DNA of 64,000 bases from Hypericum androsaemum (lineage: Eukaryota; Streptophyta; Magnoliopsida; Malpighiales; Hypericaceae): assembly GCA_963995505.1 (NCBI GenBank), contig OZ023185.1, positions 14,891,691 to 14,955,690 on the forward strand, written 5' to 3'. Shown here one piece after another: positions 1-11,664 of this stretch. The position numbers were made by a program, and so were the translations under genes. The notes under the pieces were generated by a model that was not told the origin of the DNA, made no database searches, and worked only from the letters and a program-made list of their open reading frames with translations. Positions within the stretch are counted from its first letter, which is position 1. Each line of letters begins with the position of its first letter.

Positions 1-1201
1 CTCATTAGGATGACAAAACTAAGCTAGAGTAGTTCATGATTACTAATCAACGCTTTCACTCATTAATTAGACCAAGAACTAAACTAAACTCAATTATGAA
101 GTTAACTCCTATCGGGTTATCCCTTAGTATCAAGATTCCTCATTAATACTTTAAGACATGTCAATTGACTCTTCCGTTGATTCTAATGCCTTCCGGTCCA
201 TTATTATCAACTAAATATCATAATCTAAGTGATCAAGTTAGATTAAGTATTAAGATCATCAATTGACAACTACTACGAAAGATAATCAAACCATAGCTAA
301 CATATACGAGTAATCACATAATTAGGGCATCGCACTCACAAGAACACTACTCGCTAAGCATGTTAACAAAGCACAATAGATTAATGAAGAACATGATAGC
401 AATTAACATAAAGGTAGAGATAGAGAAAGCTTAGTCGTGATGATCAAGCTTTGCCAATCCTTTCCCCGTGCTAACTGAAATCGTGGCTTTATTTAAGCTC
501 CAAAGGCTGTGTCAAGTTGCCATCATCCAAAAACATCTTCCAAAAACTCAAGAAACTAAGACCTATATATAAGCAAAAGTCTAACTATAAACTAGGAAAA
601 CCTAGAGGAGGTTAAGCTAAATTGGAAGTCTTGCTGACCAAGTAATAATAAAATAATATAACTTAAGTCCTAAAGCCAAAACAGGAGGCTAAAAGTCGAA
701 TATAACTAAAATAAATCGAGTCTCCGTCTAAAAGAGAAATCCGAAAAAATCTGCCGTCGAGGCCTGGCGCTCGCCAATGGAGTTGGCGCCCGCCAACTGA
801 ACCTTCTGTAACAGACTTGGCGCCTGCCAAGTATTTGGCGCTTGCTGGGTCGCTGATCAGCTTCGTCGCATCTTCGTATTTCGTAGTTTTGTCCCTCTTC
901 CACTTCGAATTTGGCTTTGACTATATCTTCAAGCTTTCCAACCGTATCTCATTTGATATAATTGGATACTCGAGCAGAAAGTTATGAATTTGGCTTTGAC
1001 TATATCTTCAAAATTATCCCTCGAACGACCTTCATTGAGCTCCAATTTCCTACAAAATATGATGATGGGTAGAAATCTATTCCCAAACATAAATATACTA
1101 AAACGATTATAAGACTTGATATGACATGATGAATATAACTCAAAATATGACTAAACACGCACGAAACATATGATAAAACATGAGCGTTTAGACACTCATC
1201 A
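1..1201 (-). repeat. 3' LTR (element orientation) of the Ty3 element, truncated by window
   Basis: It matches 5546-6764 almost base for base, so about 297 bases are missing to the left. It ends ACTCATCA on the plus strand next to the polypurine tract, giving a TGATGAGT start on the minus strand. Near 905-1015 it differs from its partner: the phrase GAATTTGGCTTTGACTATA occurs twice and replaces partner sequence. Confidence 0.9.
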
Positions 1202-1214
1202 TACCCCCACACTT
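1202..1214 (-). other. Polypurine tract of the Ty3 element
   Basis: The minus strand reads AAGTGTGGGGGTA directly against the TGATGAGT start of the LTR, the usual plus-strand primer position of an LTR retrotransposon. Confidence 0.8.
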
Positions 1215-2853
1215 ATTTCCTTGCTTGTCCTCAAATAAGGCGCATCAGACACACTCCACAATTTCATAATTTTATTAAAAGACTACCCCACGACCGAGTA
1301 GTGTACTTATCTGAGCACAAGGAGTAAGAACGTGTAGACACCGCATCCTCAATAGTTTAACCCAGCTTTCGCACTTAGTAGATTACACTAGAAGGTTGAC
1401 TACTCAGAGGTTCAGAAATTTAAGCTCACATATATGAGTAGTCAACTACCTATCACTCGCGTACATGTTCGGGATCTCAAAGTTTCATACGTCTCACTCA
1501 GTGGTGCCTCGATAAATGTGGGGCTCATGATCAAGGGGACTTTTCATTGGGTTGTAATGGGGTTAGGGTCAGGTGAGGATAACATATGTGGGAAGTGGCT
1601 AAACCACCCGGCCGAGGAGCTCACAAAAATGTTCTAGCTCTCGTCTACTCTAAATACCTCACACTATATCTAATATGCACTCATCCCAATATTACCCCCA
1701 AATCCCATTGACCACATAGCTCGAGCCGTGCCATTTATTCACTTTTAAACCTCTTTCCAAACTTTTCACTTTCTATCATTCAACGTTTGTTCCATTTCCA
1801 ACTTTTCCATTCCCTTTTCTTCACTTTTTCACTTTTTTTTCACGTCTTTTCCTTCACTTCTCGCTTTTTTCTCCTTTTTTTTCCTTTTCACTTCTCTTTT
1901 TTTTCTTTTTTTTTCATTTTTCACAACCTTCCTCAATCATATGAAATTCATCACAGATCAAAGGCAACTGGTCTCGGCTTCTTTGTTGGCCTCATTTCTA
2001 CCTATTTTTCCCATTGTTCATTCCCGAGCTATTCTACCAAATGAACCCTTACAACAATACCTCGAAGATTAAGACCTAATGCTTCCTCGGACCAAAGTGA
2101 TCAAAGGTGGGTAAGATTTTGGATATAGGGCTTGCATATTGGCTTACATATAATATTTCAAAGAAAAAGGCTTAAGCTCAATGTGTTTAAACAAGGGATA
2201 TACATAGTTTTCAGCTCTAAGGCTCTAGGCTCCAAATCAAAGATGGCCCCCGTCCTCTCATTTACACCCACACCACCAAAACGGTACCAAGTGATGGCAT
2301 GAAACCCGATGACCGGAGCAATATAGGCACCTCATGCTATGCGGAGACGGTTGTCTCCTCCTTTGGCTCTAAAATCTCACAATGTCACTCATCAATGCCG
2401 CTAGTATAATCTACCAAGTGCAACCACTAACCTAAACAACCAAGGGTGTTGTTCCTACACGTTCCTACTCATCGTACTCAAGCTTGATTCCTAACAAGGT
2501 GGGTTTTAACTTCTAACAAAAGTTCAAAAATTCAAGGGGGAGGTTCATCATTTGCTTTTGACAATACTTCATTCACAAACACAATCCTAAATTCAGACCT
2601 AGACTCGATCACATATGCCAAATCAAAGTTTGTGGAGTTTTTCTCTAACTGCCTTTTTGCGCAACAAAGTTTGTGTATGGACTGGCGAATTCTGCTGCAG
2701 CTCGATTTTTCTCTTTTTGAAACCTCCTGTAAAGGCCAGTAAAATACTAAATGAACATAACAATACTGAAACAAACACAAAATAAAATGAAAAATTAAGT
2801 ACTAAACGTGCTAATTTAGAGTCGTTAGCTTGACTGTGTTACTCCCTTTGGCA
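1215..2853. other. Non-coding interior of the Ty3 element where pol would be expected
   Basis: The stretch between the end of protease and the polypurine tract holds no RT, RNase H or integrase motif in any frame I checked. A T/C-rich block lies at about 1786-1925. It is the place where pol has been lost. Confidence 0.6.
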
Positions 2854-5131
2854 CTATGGTAGACGAAGGTGCTTATCGGTTACTTGGAACTCTATTTCAT
2901 CTAGGCCTACGCGAAGAAGTAGCTTGCCATTGTGAACATCTACCATTGCATGACAAGTGTTGAGGAATGGACGTCCTAGAATTAATGGACAACTTGCATC
3001 TACAACGTAGTCCAGCACTACAAAGTCTACGGGTATAAGAGACTTATCGACTTTGATATGCACATCTTCCATAATTCTATGTGGTTTCTTCTTAGTGTGA
3101 TCTGCAAGCTCTATCATCATAGATTTAGGTTTGATATCTTCTAAATTGAGTTTCCTGAAAGTAGCCAAAGGCATAAGATTAATATTGGCACCCAAATCAC
3201 ATAAACAATATGAAAACTGAACAACGTCAATAGTACAAGGAATAGTGAAACTCCCTGGATCTTTTAGTTTTGGCGGTATGTCATTTTCTACCAAAGGGGT
3301 CGTCTTGCCATCATTCCGCCTCTTCTTCCTTGCAATGATTTCCTTCAGAAACTCTGCATATTGTGGCCTTTTATCTAACATCTCCAAGAAAGAGACATGG
3401 CTTTGAATTTCTTCCATTGTCTCTATGAATTCAAGGGCCTTCTCATCGATCACTGCTGCTTTCTTGATTTGTTGAGATGATGGTGGAGGAACATAAGAAT
3501 CCTCTTGTTCACTGATATAAACTGGTGGTAAATTCTTTTCAGTAACTACCTCCTCCTCTATGGCTGGCTTGATCTGTTCAGCATACTCTTTTGGAGAGGA
3601 CTTGTTCTCAGGTGGTGGCTTTCTCCATAGTCTTTGAGGGAATGGAGGTAGAGGGACATAAGGTGGTGGAGGAATATATGGTTCATTGTCCTCGTCCACA
3701 CTCCTCACTGTGATGGCCATCACCTGTCCTCGCGGGTTCGACTCGGTGTTACTGGGTAGAGCACCTATTTCCCTTTGAGTGTTTGCTGCAGCCAAATTTC
3801 TGAGTTCGATCTCCATCTTCTTGAGTTGCGTGGCTTGCCCCTTTAGGTATGTCTCAAACTCTTGTTGACGTGCTTCACAATGATCCAGCCGCTGCATAGT
3901 TATATTTTGTTGTTGGATGAACTGCTAGACTACCCCTACTAACTTATCAATCTTGTCACCCATTTCTTTGACTTGCTCGCCTAAATATGGTTTCCTGGAG
4001 TCTTGCTGGGCACTAGTGTTGTGTGCCTGCTGACCAAATCGAAAAAAATTTGGCTGAGCATTAGCTTGTTGTAAGTAGCCCATTTCTGGTAGTGTTCTAT
4101 CAGCAATGGCCTGGATCTCTTCCAACATTGGACAGTCAGTTGTGGGATGTGCCCCTTTGCAAAGCTGACAAGTATCTTGCACCACAGCTGCCTGTTCCTT
4201 GTCCTTGGTCAACTTGTCAAGTCTTTTGGTAAGTGCTTCTATTTGAGCTTCGAGCTTCGAGCTTTATGTTGGCATTTACTTCGAGTACTCCTCGGGCTGT
4301 TTCCTTACGTGGTTGCCTAGCACGTTCTTTTGGCCACATACCATTGACTTTAGCCATTTCCTCCATTAAGCGAGCAGCTTCATCAGCAGTCTTTCTCAAG
4401 AACACCCCTTGAGAGGAGGCATCAATATGATCACGGGATGGACCATCTAACTCATTGTAGAAGATTTTCATGAGGTTGTCTTGAGTTATACCATGTTGAG
4501 GGAAGGAACTTTGGAGATCCGTGAACCGTTCCCAGGCTTCATAGATGCTCTCCCCATCTCCTTGGATGAATGTGTTGATTTCTTGCAAAAGTTTGGATGT
4601 CTTAGCCATAGAAAATAACTTCCAAAGAAAAGCATGAGCTAGATCATTCCAACTCTGAATCGTCTCTCCTTTCAACTTGTTGTACCAAGTACGAGCTCGA
4701 TCTTTCAAAGAAAAGTGGAAGAGACGCAGCTTCAAGACATCATCATCGACATTTTAAAATTTCATGATGTTGCAGATATCTTCAAATCGAGATAGATGGT
4801 CTTGAGGATCTTCGCTTGGTAAGCCGCCAAATTGGACTGAGTTTTGTAGTAGTCCGACAATCGCAGCTGGAATCTGGAAAGTGTAGGGACCTACAGGTGG
4901 TTGTTGTAGACCATTAGGGTTCCCATTCCATGTAGGAACAGATGATTCCAACAGCGTCCTTCTTCGTGGAGCGTCCCCTACAGTTTGGAGTGCTCCGTCT
5001 TCCTGATTTTGTGCCATTGCTCTCACTTGGTCCCTCTTTTCACGCCTAATTACCCTTTCGAGTACTCTGATGTCAACCTCAAGTACAGTGTTTGTGTCAA
5101 GGTCCAGTCCTTCACTCCGGGTTCTTGGCAT
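2854..5131 (-). pseudogene. Ty3-type gag-protease open reading frame, broken
   Basis: Reading leftwards on the minus strand: a gag N-terminus (5131-4757), the conserved retrotransposon gag core (4735-4220, motif RARTWYNKLKGETIQSW), a zinc knuckle CQLCKGAHPTTDC near 4170, a proline-rich linker, and a retropepsin with active-site motif CDLGANINLMP near 3190 and a flap-like LILGRPFL near 2965. The product would be the structural and maturation protein of the virus-like particle. There are three breaks: an in-frame TAA at 4754, a frameshift at 4245-4264 where the 7-mer GAGCTTC is tandemly repeated, and an in-frame stop at about 3925. The segments otherwise align in one frame, so the damage is recent or mild. 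Confidence 0.85.
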
Positions 5132-5224
5132 GCACTAGAGAATCCTGAAAAAGAAATCACACAAAATCAGTAAGTTTGCCACACAAAACTAATTGCTATT
5201 GAGTTTATGTCCTAAAATCTCAGT

Positions 5225-5242
5225 TCCCCGGCAACGGCGCCA
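5225..5242 (-). other. Primer binding site, tRNA-Asp
   Basis: The plus strand reads TCCCCGGCAACGGCGCCA, the 3' end of a plant tRNA-Asp(GTC) including CCA. The minus strand therefore has TGGCGCCGTTGCCGGGGA six bases inside the 5' LTR. Confidence 0.85.
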
Positions 5243-5248
5243 ATTCGC

Positions 5249-6764
5249 TGTACGCAAAATTGCGAACAATTAAACGCACAAGAAAATAGTATAGTGGTAA
5301 GCAAGGTTCTTAGAACTGAGGGTTGAACACTAAATCAAGGCAAGTAATTGTGTGAAGCGGGAAAATTAAAAGATTGTAAAGTAAATAAAACTAGATCGGA
5401 AACGCAAATAAAAGATGAGTTGTAAATCAATGGAGATAAACGAGCACGATACCCTTATGGACTACCCATCTATGTCGAGACTATGGTTTTTATAAAGTTC
5501 TAACTAGTACCCGGAGTGTTTTAATGCATCTCCCTAACGCTTCCGCTCATTAGGATGACAAAATTAAGCTAGAGTAGTTCATGATTACTAATCAATGCTT
5601 CCGCTCATTAATTAGACCAAGAATTAAACTAAACTCAATTATGAAGTTAACTCCTATCGGGTTATCCCTTAGTATCAAAATTCCTCATTAATATTTTAAG
5701 ACATGTCAATTGACTCTTCCGTTGATTCTAATGCCTTCCGGTCTATTATTATCAACTAAATATCATAATCTAAGTGATCAAGTTAGATTAAGCATTAAAA
5801 TCATCAATTGACAACTACTACGAAAGATAATCAAACTATAGCTAACATAGACGAGTAATCACATAATTAGGGCATCGCACTCACAAGAACACTACTCGCT
5901 AAGCATGTTAACAAAGTACAATAGATTAATGAAGAACATGATAGCAATTAACATAAAGTTAGAGATAGAGAAAGCTTAGTCGTAATGATCAAGCTTTGCC
6001 AATCCTTTCTCCGTGCTAACTGGAATCGTGGCTTTATTTAAGCTCCAAAGGCTGTGTCAAGTTGCCGTCGTCCAAAAATATCTTCCAAAAACTCAAGAAA
6101 CTAAGACCTATATATAAGCAAAAGTCTAACTAGAAATTAAGAAAATCTAGAGGAGGTTAAGCTAAATTGGAAGTCTTGCTGACTAAGTAATAATAAAATA
6201 ATATAACTTAAGTCCTAAAGCCAAAACAGGAGGCTAAAAGTCAAATATAACTAAAATAAATCGAGTCCCCGTCTAAAAGAGAAATCCGGAAAAATCCATT
6301 GTCGAGGCCTGGCGCCCGCCAATGGAGTTGGCGTCCGCCAAGTGAACCTTCTGTAACAGACTTGGCGCCCGCCAAGTATTTGGCGCTCGCCGGGTCGCTG
6401 ATCAGCTTCGTCGCATCTTCATATTTTGCAGTTTTGACCCTCTTTCACTTCGAATTTATCTTCAACTATAAAAGACGAAATGTAGATCTCTCTTCAAGCT
6501 TTCCAACCGTATCTCATTTGATATAATTAGATACTCGAGCAGAAAGTTATGACTTTTAAAATATAGTCTCTCGAAATCACCCCTCGAACGACCTTCATTG
6601 AGCTCCAATTTCCTACAAAATATGACGATGGGTAGAAATCCATTCCCAAACATAAATATACTAAAACGATTATAAGACTTGATATGACATGATGAATATA
6701 ACTCAAAACATGACTAAACACACACCAAACATATGATAAAACATGAGCGTTTACACACTCATCA
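5249..6764 (-). repeat. 5' LTR (element orientation) of the Ty3 element
   Basis: The 1516-base repeat has TG at 5249 and CA at 6764 on the plus strand. It pairs with 1-1201. Near 6300-6400 it holds several short palindromes of the type TTGGCGCCCGCCAA, also present in the left copy at 765-850. Confidence 0.88.
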
Positions 6765-6959
6765 GAAAGGAAGAAGTTTTAATTTTTTTATATTATATAA
6801 AAAAATTTAGGAATTGTTTAGGTAATTTTCCATATTACACATCAGCTTTAACTTAAGAAATTCTTCCGCCACGTGTCTTTCAGGTCGTCTCAAAACGACA
6901 TCATTTCAGGCGAGTTTGGACGGGAAGTTGCCCTGGACCTGCCCGAAAAATTGGTGGTC

Positions 6960-7890
6960 AGCCACAGGGTACTCAAATACCAATTGAGAAAAGTCTATTT
7001 TAGTACCCTATAGTATAGCCCAAAATTATTTTAGACCTTGTGGTAAAAAAGCGACCAATCGAGTCATAGTTATTCCAATTAACATCCACGGGCAGCTGTC
7101 CGAATCCTTCCCGACCTGCCCGAACCCTGCCCGTCCATCTGGATTTGCCACATCAACATCCACTTATGACGTGGCACCACTCCAATTTTTTGAATTGAAG
7201 AAGCCAGATTGTACGAACCATCTTCGTCTTCTACCTTGAGACCTCTCGGAATCGTTGTTGCCGTAAAATCCAAAAACCCAGTTAAAGAAGAAGAACAACT
7301 TCCAATTGAACCCAGATTGTACGAACAACTTATAAAGAAGAAGAACAGCTTCCAATTAAACCCAGCTTCCAATTAAACCCAGCTCTGGACTCACCGCCGT
7401 CGACCGATGGTATTGTCCCCATCGAGACGACGAGGAACGGTGGTGATCGTTCAGGGACAGCGGTTGGACGAGGAACATGTACGTATATCTCTGAAGTTAA
7501 ATGTTGGTAGAGTCATTTTTCTCATTTTCTCCTTCAGGGAATATGGTTTCAATTTTTCTGGGTTTTATTTTTCGGAAGAAGAAGAAGAAGAAGAGAGGGG
7601 GGGGGGGGGGGGGGGGGGGGGGGAAGATCCACGTGGCGCCACGTTGTCAGCAAATGCTGATGTGGCAAGTCCAGATGGACGGGCAGGGTTCGCGGGCAGC
7701 TGCCCGTGGACTTTTTTGATGTTAATTGGAATAACTATGACTCGATTAGTCAGTTTTTTACCACATGGTACTAAAGTAATTTTGGGCTATACCACAAGGT
7801 ACTAAAGTAGACTTTTTTCATAGCAATTTGGAACCACACGGTACTCCAGGCGAAAAAGGTAAACTACAGGGTACTAAAATAAACTTACCC
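6960..7890. mobile_element. Mutator-like element with long inverted repeats
   Basis: About 6985-7150 is the inverted copy of 7640-7840: both contain a phrase for 'GAGTCATAGTTATTCCAATT' and, further in, the CCCGTCCATCTGGA block. The interior (7190-7600) has coding-like GAAGAAGAA-rich sequence but no transposase. Its open frames look chance. The outer left end is degraded and no target duplication could be set, so ends are approximate. Confidence 0.65.
7597..7623 (+). repeat. Homopolymer of 27 G
   Basis: An uninterrupted run of G follows a (GAA)n tract just before the right inverted repeat of the Mutator-like element. Such runs are rare in plant DNA and prone to length error in sequencing. Confidence 0.9.
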
Positions 7891-8232
7891 TTTTTAAAAA
7901 TATGCAACGAGGATGGCGTCACACAGTGACTTTCTTACGCAAGTTAATAACGCCCACGTCCAGAAGGAAGTGTAAACCACGTTCACGCAAAAGCTGAATC
8001 CAACTGCGGCCACTGATTAAGAAATCGCAGCAAAATAACGAAAGAGAACAAAACAAGAAAAGCCTTAAAGTTGGACATAACCCCTAAACAAGAAAAGTAG
8101 GAGAGTAGTTTAAACTGTTTCAATTTTGATTAGTTGTTTCTTGTTTTTAATAAATATTAATTAGTTTCTTGTTTGTTTGCTTAATCTGTTTTTTAGGGTT
8201 AATTGCTTAATCTGTTTCAATAATCCACTCTC
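7891..8232. other. Gene-free upstream region of the RING E3 gene
   Basis: No open frame or repeat of note was seen. It probably holds the distal promoter of the RMA-like gene. Confidence 0.4.
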
Positions 8233-8242
8233 TATATATATA
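8233..8242 (+). promoter_or_regulatory. Putative TATA box of the RMA-like gene
   Basis: TATATATATA is followed about 40 bases later by a long CT tract (8281-8310) and a C/T-rich leader, a common layout at plant transcription starts. This is inference from composition and position. Confidence 0.5.
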
Positions 8243-8279
8243 CTCTACTATATCGCCTCCACCTCATTATCGTCACCTT

Positions 8280-8313
<34 letters not shown>

Positions 8314-10118
8314 ATTACTGTGTAATCTTCCCCTCCACTTCTTCTTCCTCTCCTAATCCCAATAGAATAGAATCTTCCACTGCCTTCGTGGGTCTCTTGA
8401 TATCCACAAGTTCCTCGGTGCGTGCGATAGAAACACCCTTCACTGATTTTATTTTCCTTTTTTTAATATGTTTTGTTTTGATAGGTAAAAAAATATTTTA
8501 GCTTTGGAGGTTATTCTAAACTTGGGTTTTACTAAAGTTTCAATCTTTGGAATATATGAAGCTTTTTACTGTATTTCTTCTGTAGCATGTGCAAGGTGGT
8601 CTCAAAAAGAGTCATCTTGATTCTTTTAGTGTAATATAAGTCTTGTTAAGTTGGCCTACCAAAGTTTTGTCCTTTGCTTGTTGGGTAGATACAAAAGAAA
8701 TTGTTGAGCCTTGTACTATTTTTTGTGAACCTGTGCATAAAAGAGAGAGTAGATCATCGTCGCGTCCTCGTGATAGTATTTTTTTCATTTATAAGTCTTA
8801 AATTCATTACATGATTACGGAAATTTAAGTATTTTATCAATTCGATCAACTCCCAGTGATCTTTCACTTCATTAACTTCATGGTTTAGGTAGGTGGAGGA
8901 TTTTTCTGTTTGCAACACATAAAGAGTGACTCAGCCTTGCAGAGTGATTGTCCGGGGTTGGATTGAGCGGGGACAATCCCTTGTCCCCACTGAAATGGAT
9001 AAAAAAAAGTTAACTTTTTAAATTAGATTCTCCCTAGTTTACTAGGAAAAATCTAGATTAAAAAGTAAATTTGATCAATCAAAAGTCGTCCTTTCTATAA
9101 GGATGACTTTTTAATAGTCCCCACTCAATCCAAAACCGGTTGTCCCTTCCAGACTTTTGTTATCTTCTCCAATCCTAGTCCAGCTGTTTTCTTGTCCCTT
9201 CGTTGGTTGTTGGTTGTTTGTAACAGAGTGGTTGCGGTGGAAAAGTTTGTGGAAATTAATTTGGTCACATCTTGGAGGCGTTTTTCTCTTGGGATTTGAG
9301 GGACCTCAACGATGTTTTTTTGTTGTTGTTTTAGTTGAAGTTAATGAATGGTTTTTGGAGAATAAATACTGCTGCAAGAGTTATATCATGGTCTTCCAAT
9401 ATCATAACTAATTTTTAATCTCTAATATTCACAGTCAAACACCGTCACACCCTATTTTGTAAAATATCTTGTCTTTTTTATTAGGTAGTTTTAAACTCAA
9501 GATATTTATAAAGAATCCAAATTTTTTACCATTTGAACCAATTTCCGTGACCATTTTGGATGTTGATCTTGTCAAGTGTGTCATGTTATTGGTAATTTCT
9601 TGTTACAAAGACAGATATTAAGCATGCAGAGTAACCTTGGTGAAGTTGGTTGGACATTTTTATGGTGGCCTAGTTTTAACCTACTTATATCTTTCGAAAA
9701 TATATATCTTGTGGGCCATGGTAGACTTGCGACAGCGGGGTGGTGGTGGTTGCTGCCTTTATTAAGACCTTTGATCTTAACAACGAAGCTGGTAATATGT
9801 CACGTAGTATGTTCCTTCAAGTGATTCTCCTTAAAACCTTGTAAATTTCTAGTGCATTAGTGTGATATGTCACAGAGTTGACTTATTCTAAAGTTGTTCA
9901 TGCATTTAAACAGTTCTTGGTGGCCATATGTATGATTCAATTGGCTGACATTGTGATTTGATTTTCAATTATTCTTGGTGAAGTTTTTCTTTTCCTTGGC
10001 CATGTTGATGCATTAAAAGGTTGATGTTCCTACAACTTTATGAGCTTATATAGATATATATGAAGCTAACTTTTTGCAATTTAGTCTTGGCTGACCCTTT
10101 CATTTTCTATGCCTCCAG
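8280..10118 (+). other. Probable 5' leader exon and leader intron of the RMA-like gene
   Basis: The CT-rich leader ends at CCTCG/GTGCGTGC (donor GT at 8418). Acceptor-like AG sites occur at 10117-10118 and 10124-10125, just before the start codon at 10144. The region between has no credible reading frame (the frames at 9157 and 9576 are short and isolated). A leader intron of about 1.7 kb explains it. A transcript would be needed to confirm it. Confidence 0.5.
8955..9137. mobile_element. MITE with GGTT(T)GGATTGAG..GGGGACAA inverted ends, copy 1
   Basis: It opens with GGTTGGATTGAGCGGGGACAA and closes with the inverse (TCCCCACTCAATCCAAAACC). The flanks GATTGTCCG and GGTTGTCCC match at 7 of 9 positions, fitting a worn 9-base target duplication of Mutator type. 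A relative lies at 30841-31022. This copy sits in the presumed leader intron of the RMA-like gene. Confidence 0.7.
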
Positions 10119-10143
10119 ATTTCAGTATTAAGTCCCTCTTCAT

Positions 10144-10926
10144 ATGGAGAGAATGGATGTAGAACAGTACTTTTTCCAGGACGACTGCAGCACCGACGAT
10201 AAAACTACGTCCAAAAGGAGATCTTTCTCGGATAAAGTCGGGGATTCCGATGACAGCCACTCTGGTGGGTTTGATTGCAATATTTGCTTGGACCCCGTCC
10301 AGGATCCGGTGGTCACGCTTTGCGGTCACCTCTACTGCTGGCCCTGTATATACAAATGGCTTCACTGTCAAAGTGTGTCTGCTGAAGACCAAGATCTGCA
10401 GCAGCAGCCACAATGTCCTGTGTGCAAAGCCGAAGTTTCTCAGGAAACTTTGGTTCCTCTGTTTGGCCGAGGCCAAACTGAGACCGCAAGATCCTACAAA
10501 AGCAAGGCCCCCAACCTCGGCATAGTCATTCCACGAAGACCTCTTGCCCGTGGATTTGATTCGCCAAGATTGAATCCTAGCGCTAGCAGTTCTCGTCGAG
10601 CTCAACATATCTACGATCCTCACGTTCATCCATCGCAGCAGTATCACTCCGAGTCAGTGACATACCCTGCATCACCGAGTGTTGGTCCAAGCGGTATGAC
10701 AACGAACATGTTCGAACCCTTTCCTGGGACGGTTGGCGAATTGATTCAAACGAGGGTGTTTGGTACCTCAATCGGGAACATGATAGCGTACACGAACTCG
10801 TACCACCACCTCGCCACGACCGCCAGCCCCAGAGTTAGGAGGCATGTAATGCAGGCCGATAGGTCCCTGAGCAGAATTTTCATGTTTCTCGTATGCTGTG
10901 CATTTATGTGCTTACTTCTATTCTGA
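10144..10926 (+). CDS. RMA-type membrane-anchored RING E3 ubiquitin ligase
   Basis: The 260-residue protein is intact and intronless in its coding part. A C3HC4 RING finger spans residues 45-94: C45-x2-C48, C60-G-H62-x2-C65-x2-C68, C91-x2-C94, with the RMA-like string HLYCWPCIYKWLH. The middle (about 130-200) is low-complexity. The last 20 residues (MFLVCCAFMCLLLF) form a C-terminal membrane anchor. This layout is that of plant RMA1/2/3, tail-anchored ligases of the endoplasmic reticulum that take part in protein quality control and, in Arabidopsis and pepper, in aquaporin turnover; the substrate here is unknown. The start is the first ATG after the presumed leader intron; the alternative ATG three codons on would change little. 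Transcription probably begins near 8275. Confidence 0.9.
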   Translation: MERMDVEQYFFQDDCSTDDKTTSKRRSFSDKVGDSDDSHSGGFDCNICLDPVQDPVVTLCGHLYCWPCIYKWLHCQSVSAEDQDLQQQPQCPVCKAEVSQETLVPLFGRGQTETARSYKSKAPNLGIVIPRRPLARGFDSPRLNPSASSSRRAQHIYDPHVHPSQQYHSESVTYPASPSVGPSGMTTNMFEPFPGTVGELIQTRVFGTSIGNMIAYTNSYHHLATTASPRVRRHVMQADRSLSRIFMFLVCCAFMCLLLF

Positions 10927-11664
10927 GTTAGAAAACATAGTCAGACGTGTTCAACATGTTTCAAATCCAGTGTTTGTGGTTGTATGTAGTTATGAGATTA
11001 GGACAAGTCTTCTACCAATAACCAATGATAATATACTCTCTCCTAGTGATCAAGCTCTAGTGTGGTAATTTTTATATTTGTGTTAATATACTTTCTTTTG
11101 GTTCAAATAGGAACTATATAATCAACTTCATCTAATGAGCTAAATTCATCTAATGGCTCAAAACGGAGATCATTAAACCGCTATCAAATCTCAGTAATTC
11201 CTGCCGGAGTTCTACCTGTAACCATTTCTTAGGGAAAGTGATGTCAAGAGTTACCTGTGACCATTTATTAGGGAAAAGTGTTGCTTTTCAAGTCGGGGTT
11301 GATATTTCTTGGAAAGATTTGTCTGAAATTTTTTTACCTAAATCAAATTCAGTTAATCGAATAAAGTTGTGTTTGAATACTAGATAAAATCAAACAAAAA
11401 GAGTTTTTTCTCTGGGACATGTGAGTTCGACAATTTTTTTTACCCCATCTATTAGTCGGTCAAGTGAGTGTTTAGATAACAGATGATTTCGGAAAAAATC
11501 TCTCCGGAACATATGAGTTCGACTCATGCTTGCCCGGTGAATGTAGTCTTCGTGAAAATTTATTCTGATTAGGACCAAGTTTTACTGTAAGTGCGATCAT
11601 GACAAGATGCATGCTATTATGGACTAAAACTCATGCGATTAAGGATCCTTTGGGACGTCAATCA
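10927..11664. other. Gene-free 3' flank of the RMA-like gene
   Basis: AT-rich sequence with no credible frame; the first 150-200 bases are likely 3' UTR. The phrase ACAT(A/G)TGAGTTCGAC occurs twice (about 11415 and 11509), hinting at old repeat sequence. Confidence 0.4.

Larger units (their letters stand above)
1..6764 (-). mobile_element. Non-autonomous Ty3-type LTR retrotransposon (gag-protease only)
   Basis: Two long direct repeats (1-1201 and 5249-6764) flank about 4 kb of interior. On the minus strand the order is 5' LTR, primer site for tRNA-Asp (5225-5242), gag, CCHC knuckle, retropepsin, a non-coding stretch, polypurine tract and 3' LTR. I see no reverse transcriptase, RNase H or integrase, so the element would need a helper. 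The tRNA-Asp primer and the protease style fit the Athila part of Ty3 elements, but that assignment is inference. The left LTR is cut by the window edge, so the left target duplication cannot be read; the base string after the right LTR is GAAAG. Confidence 0.88.
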
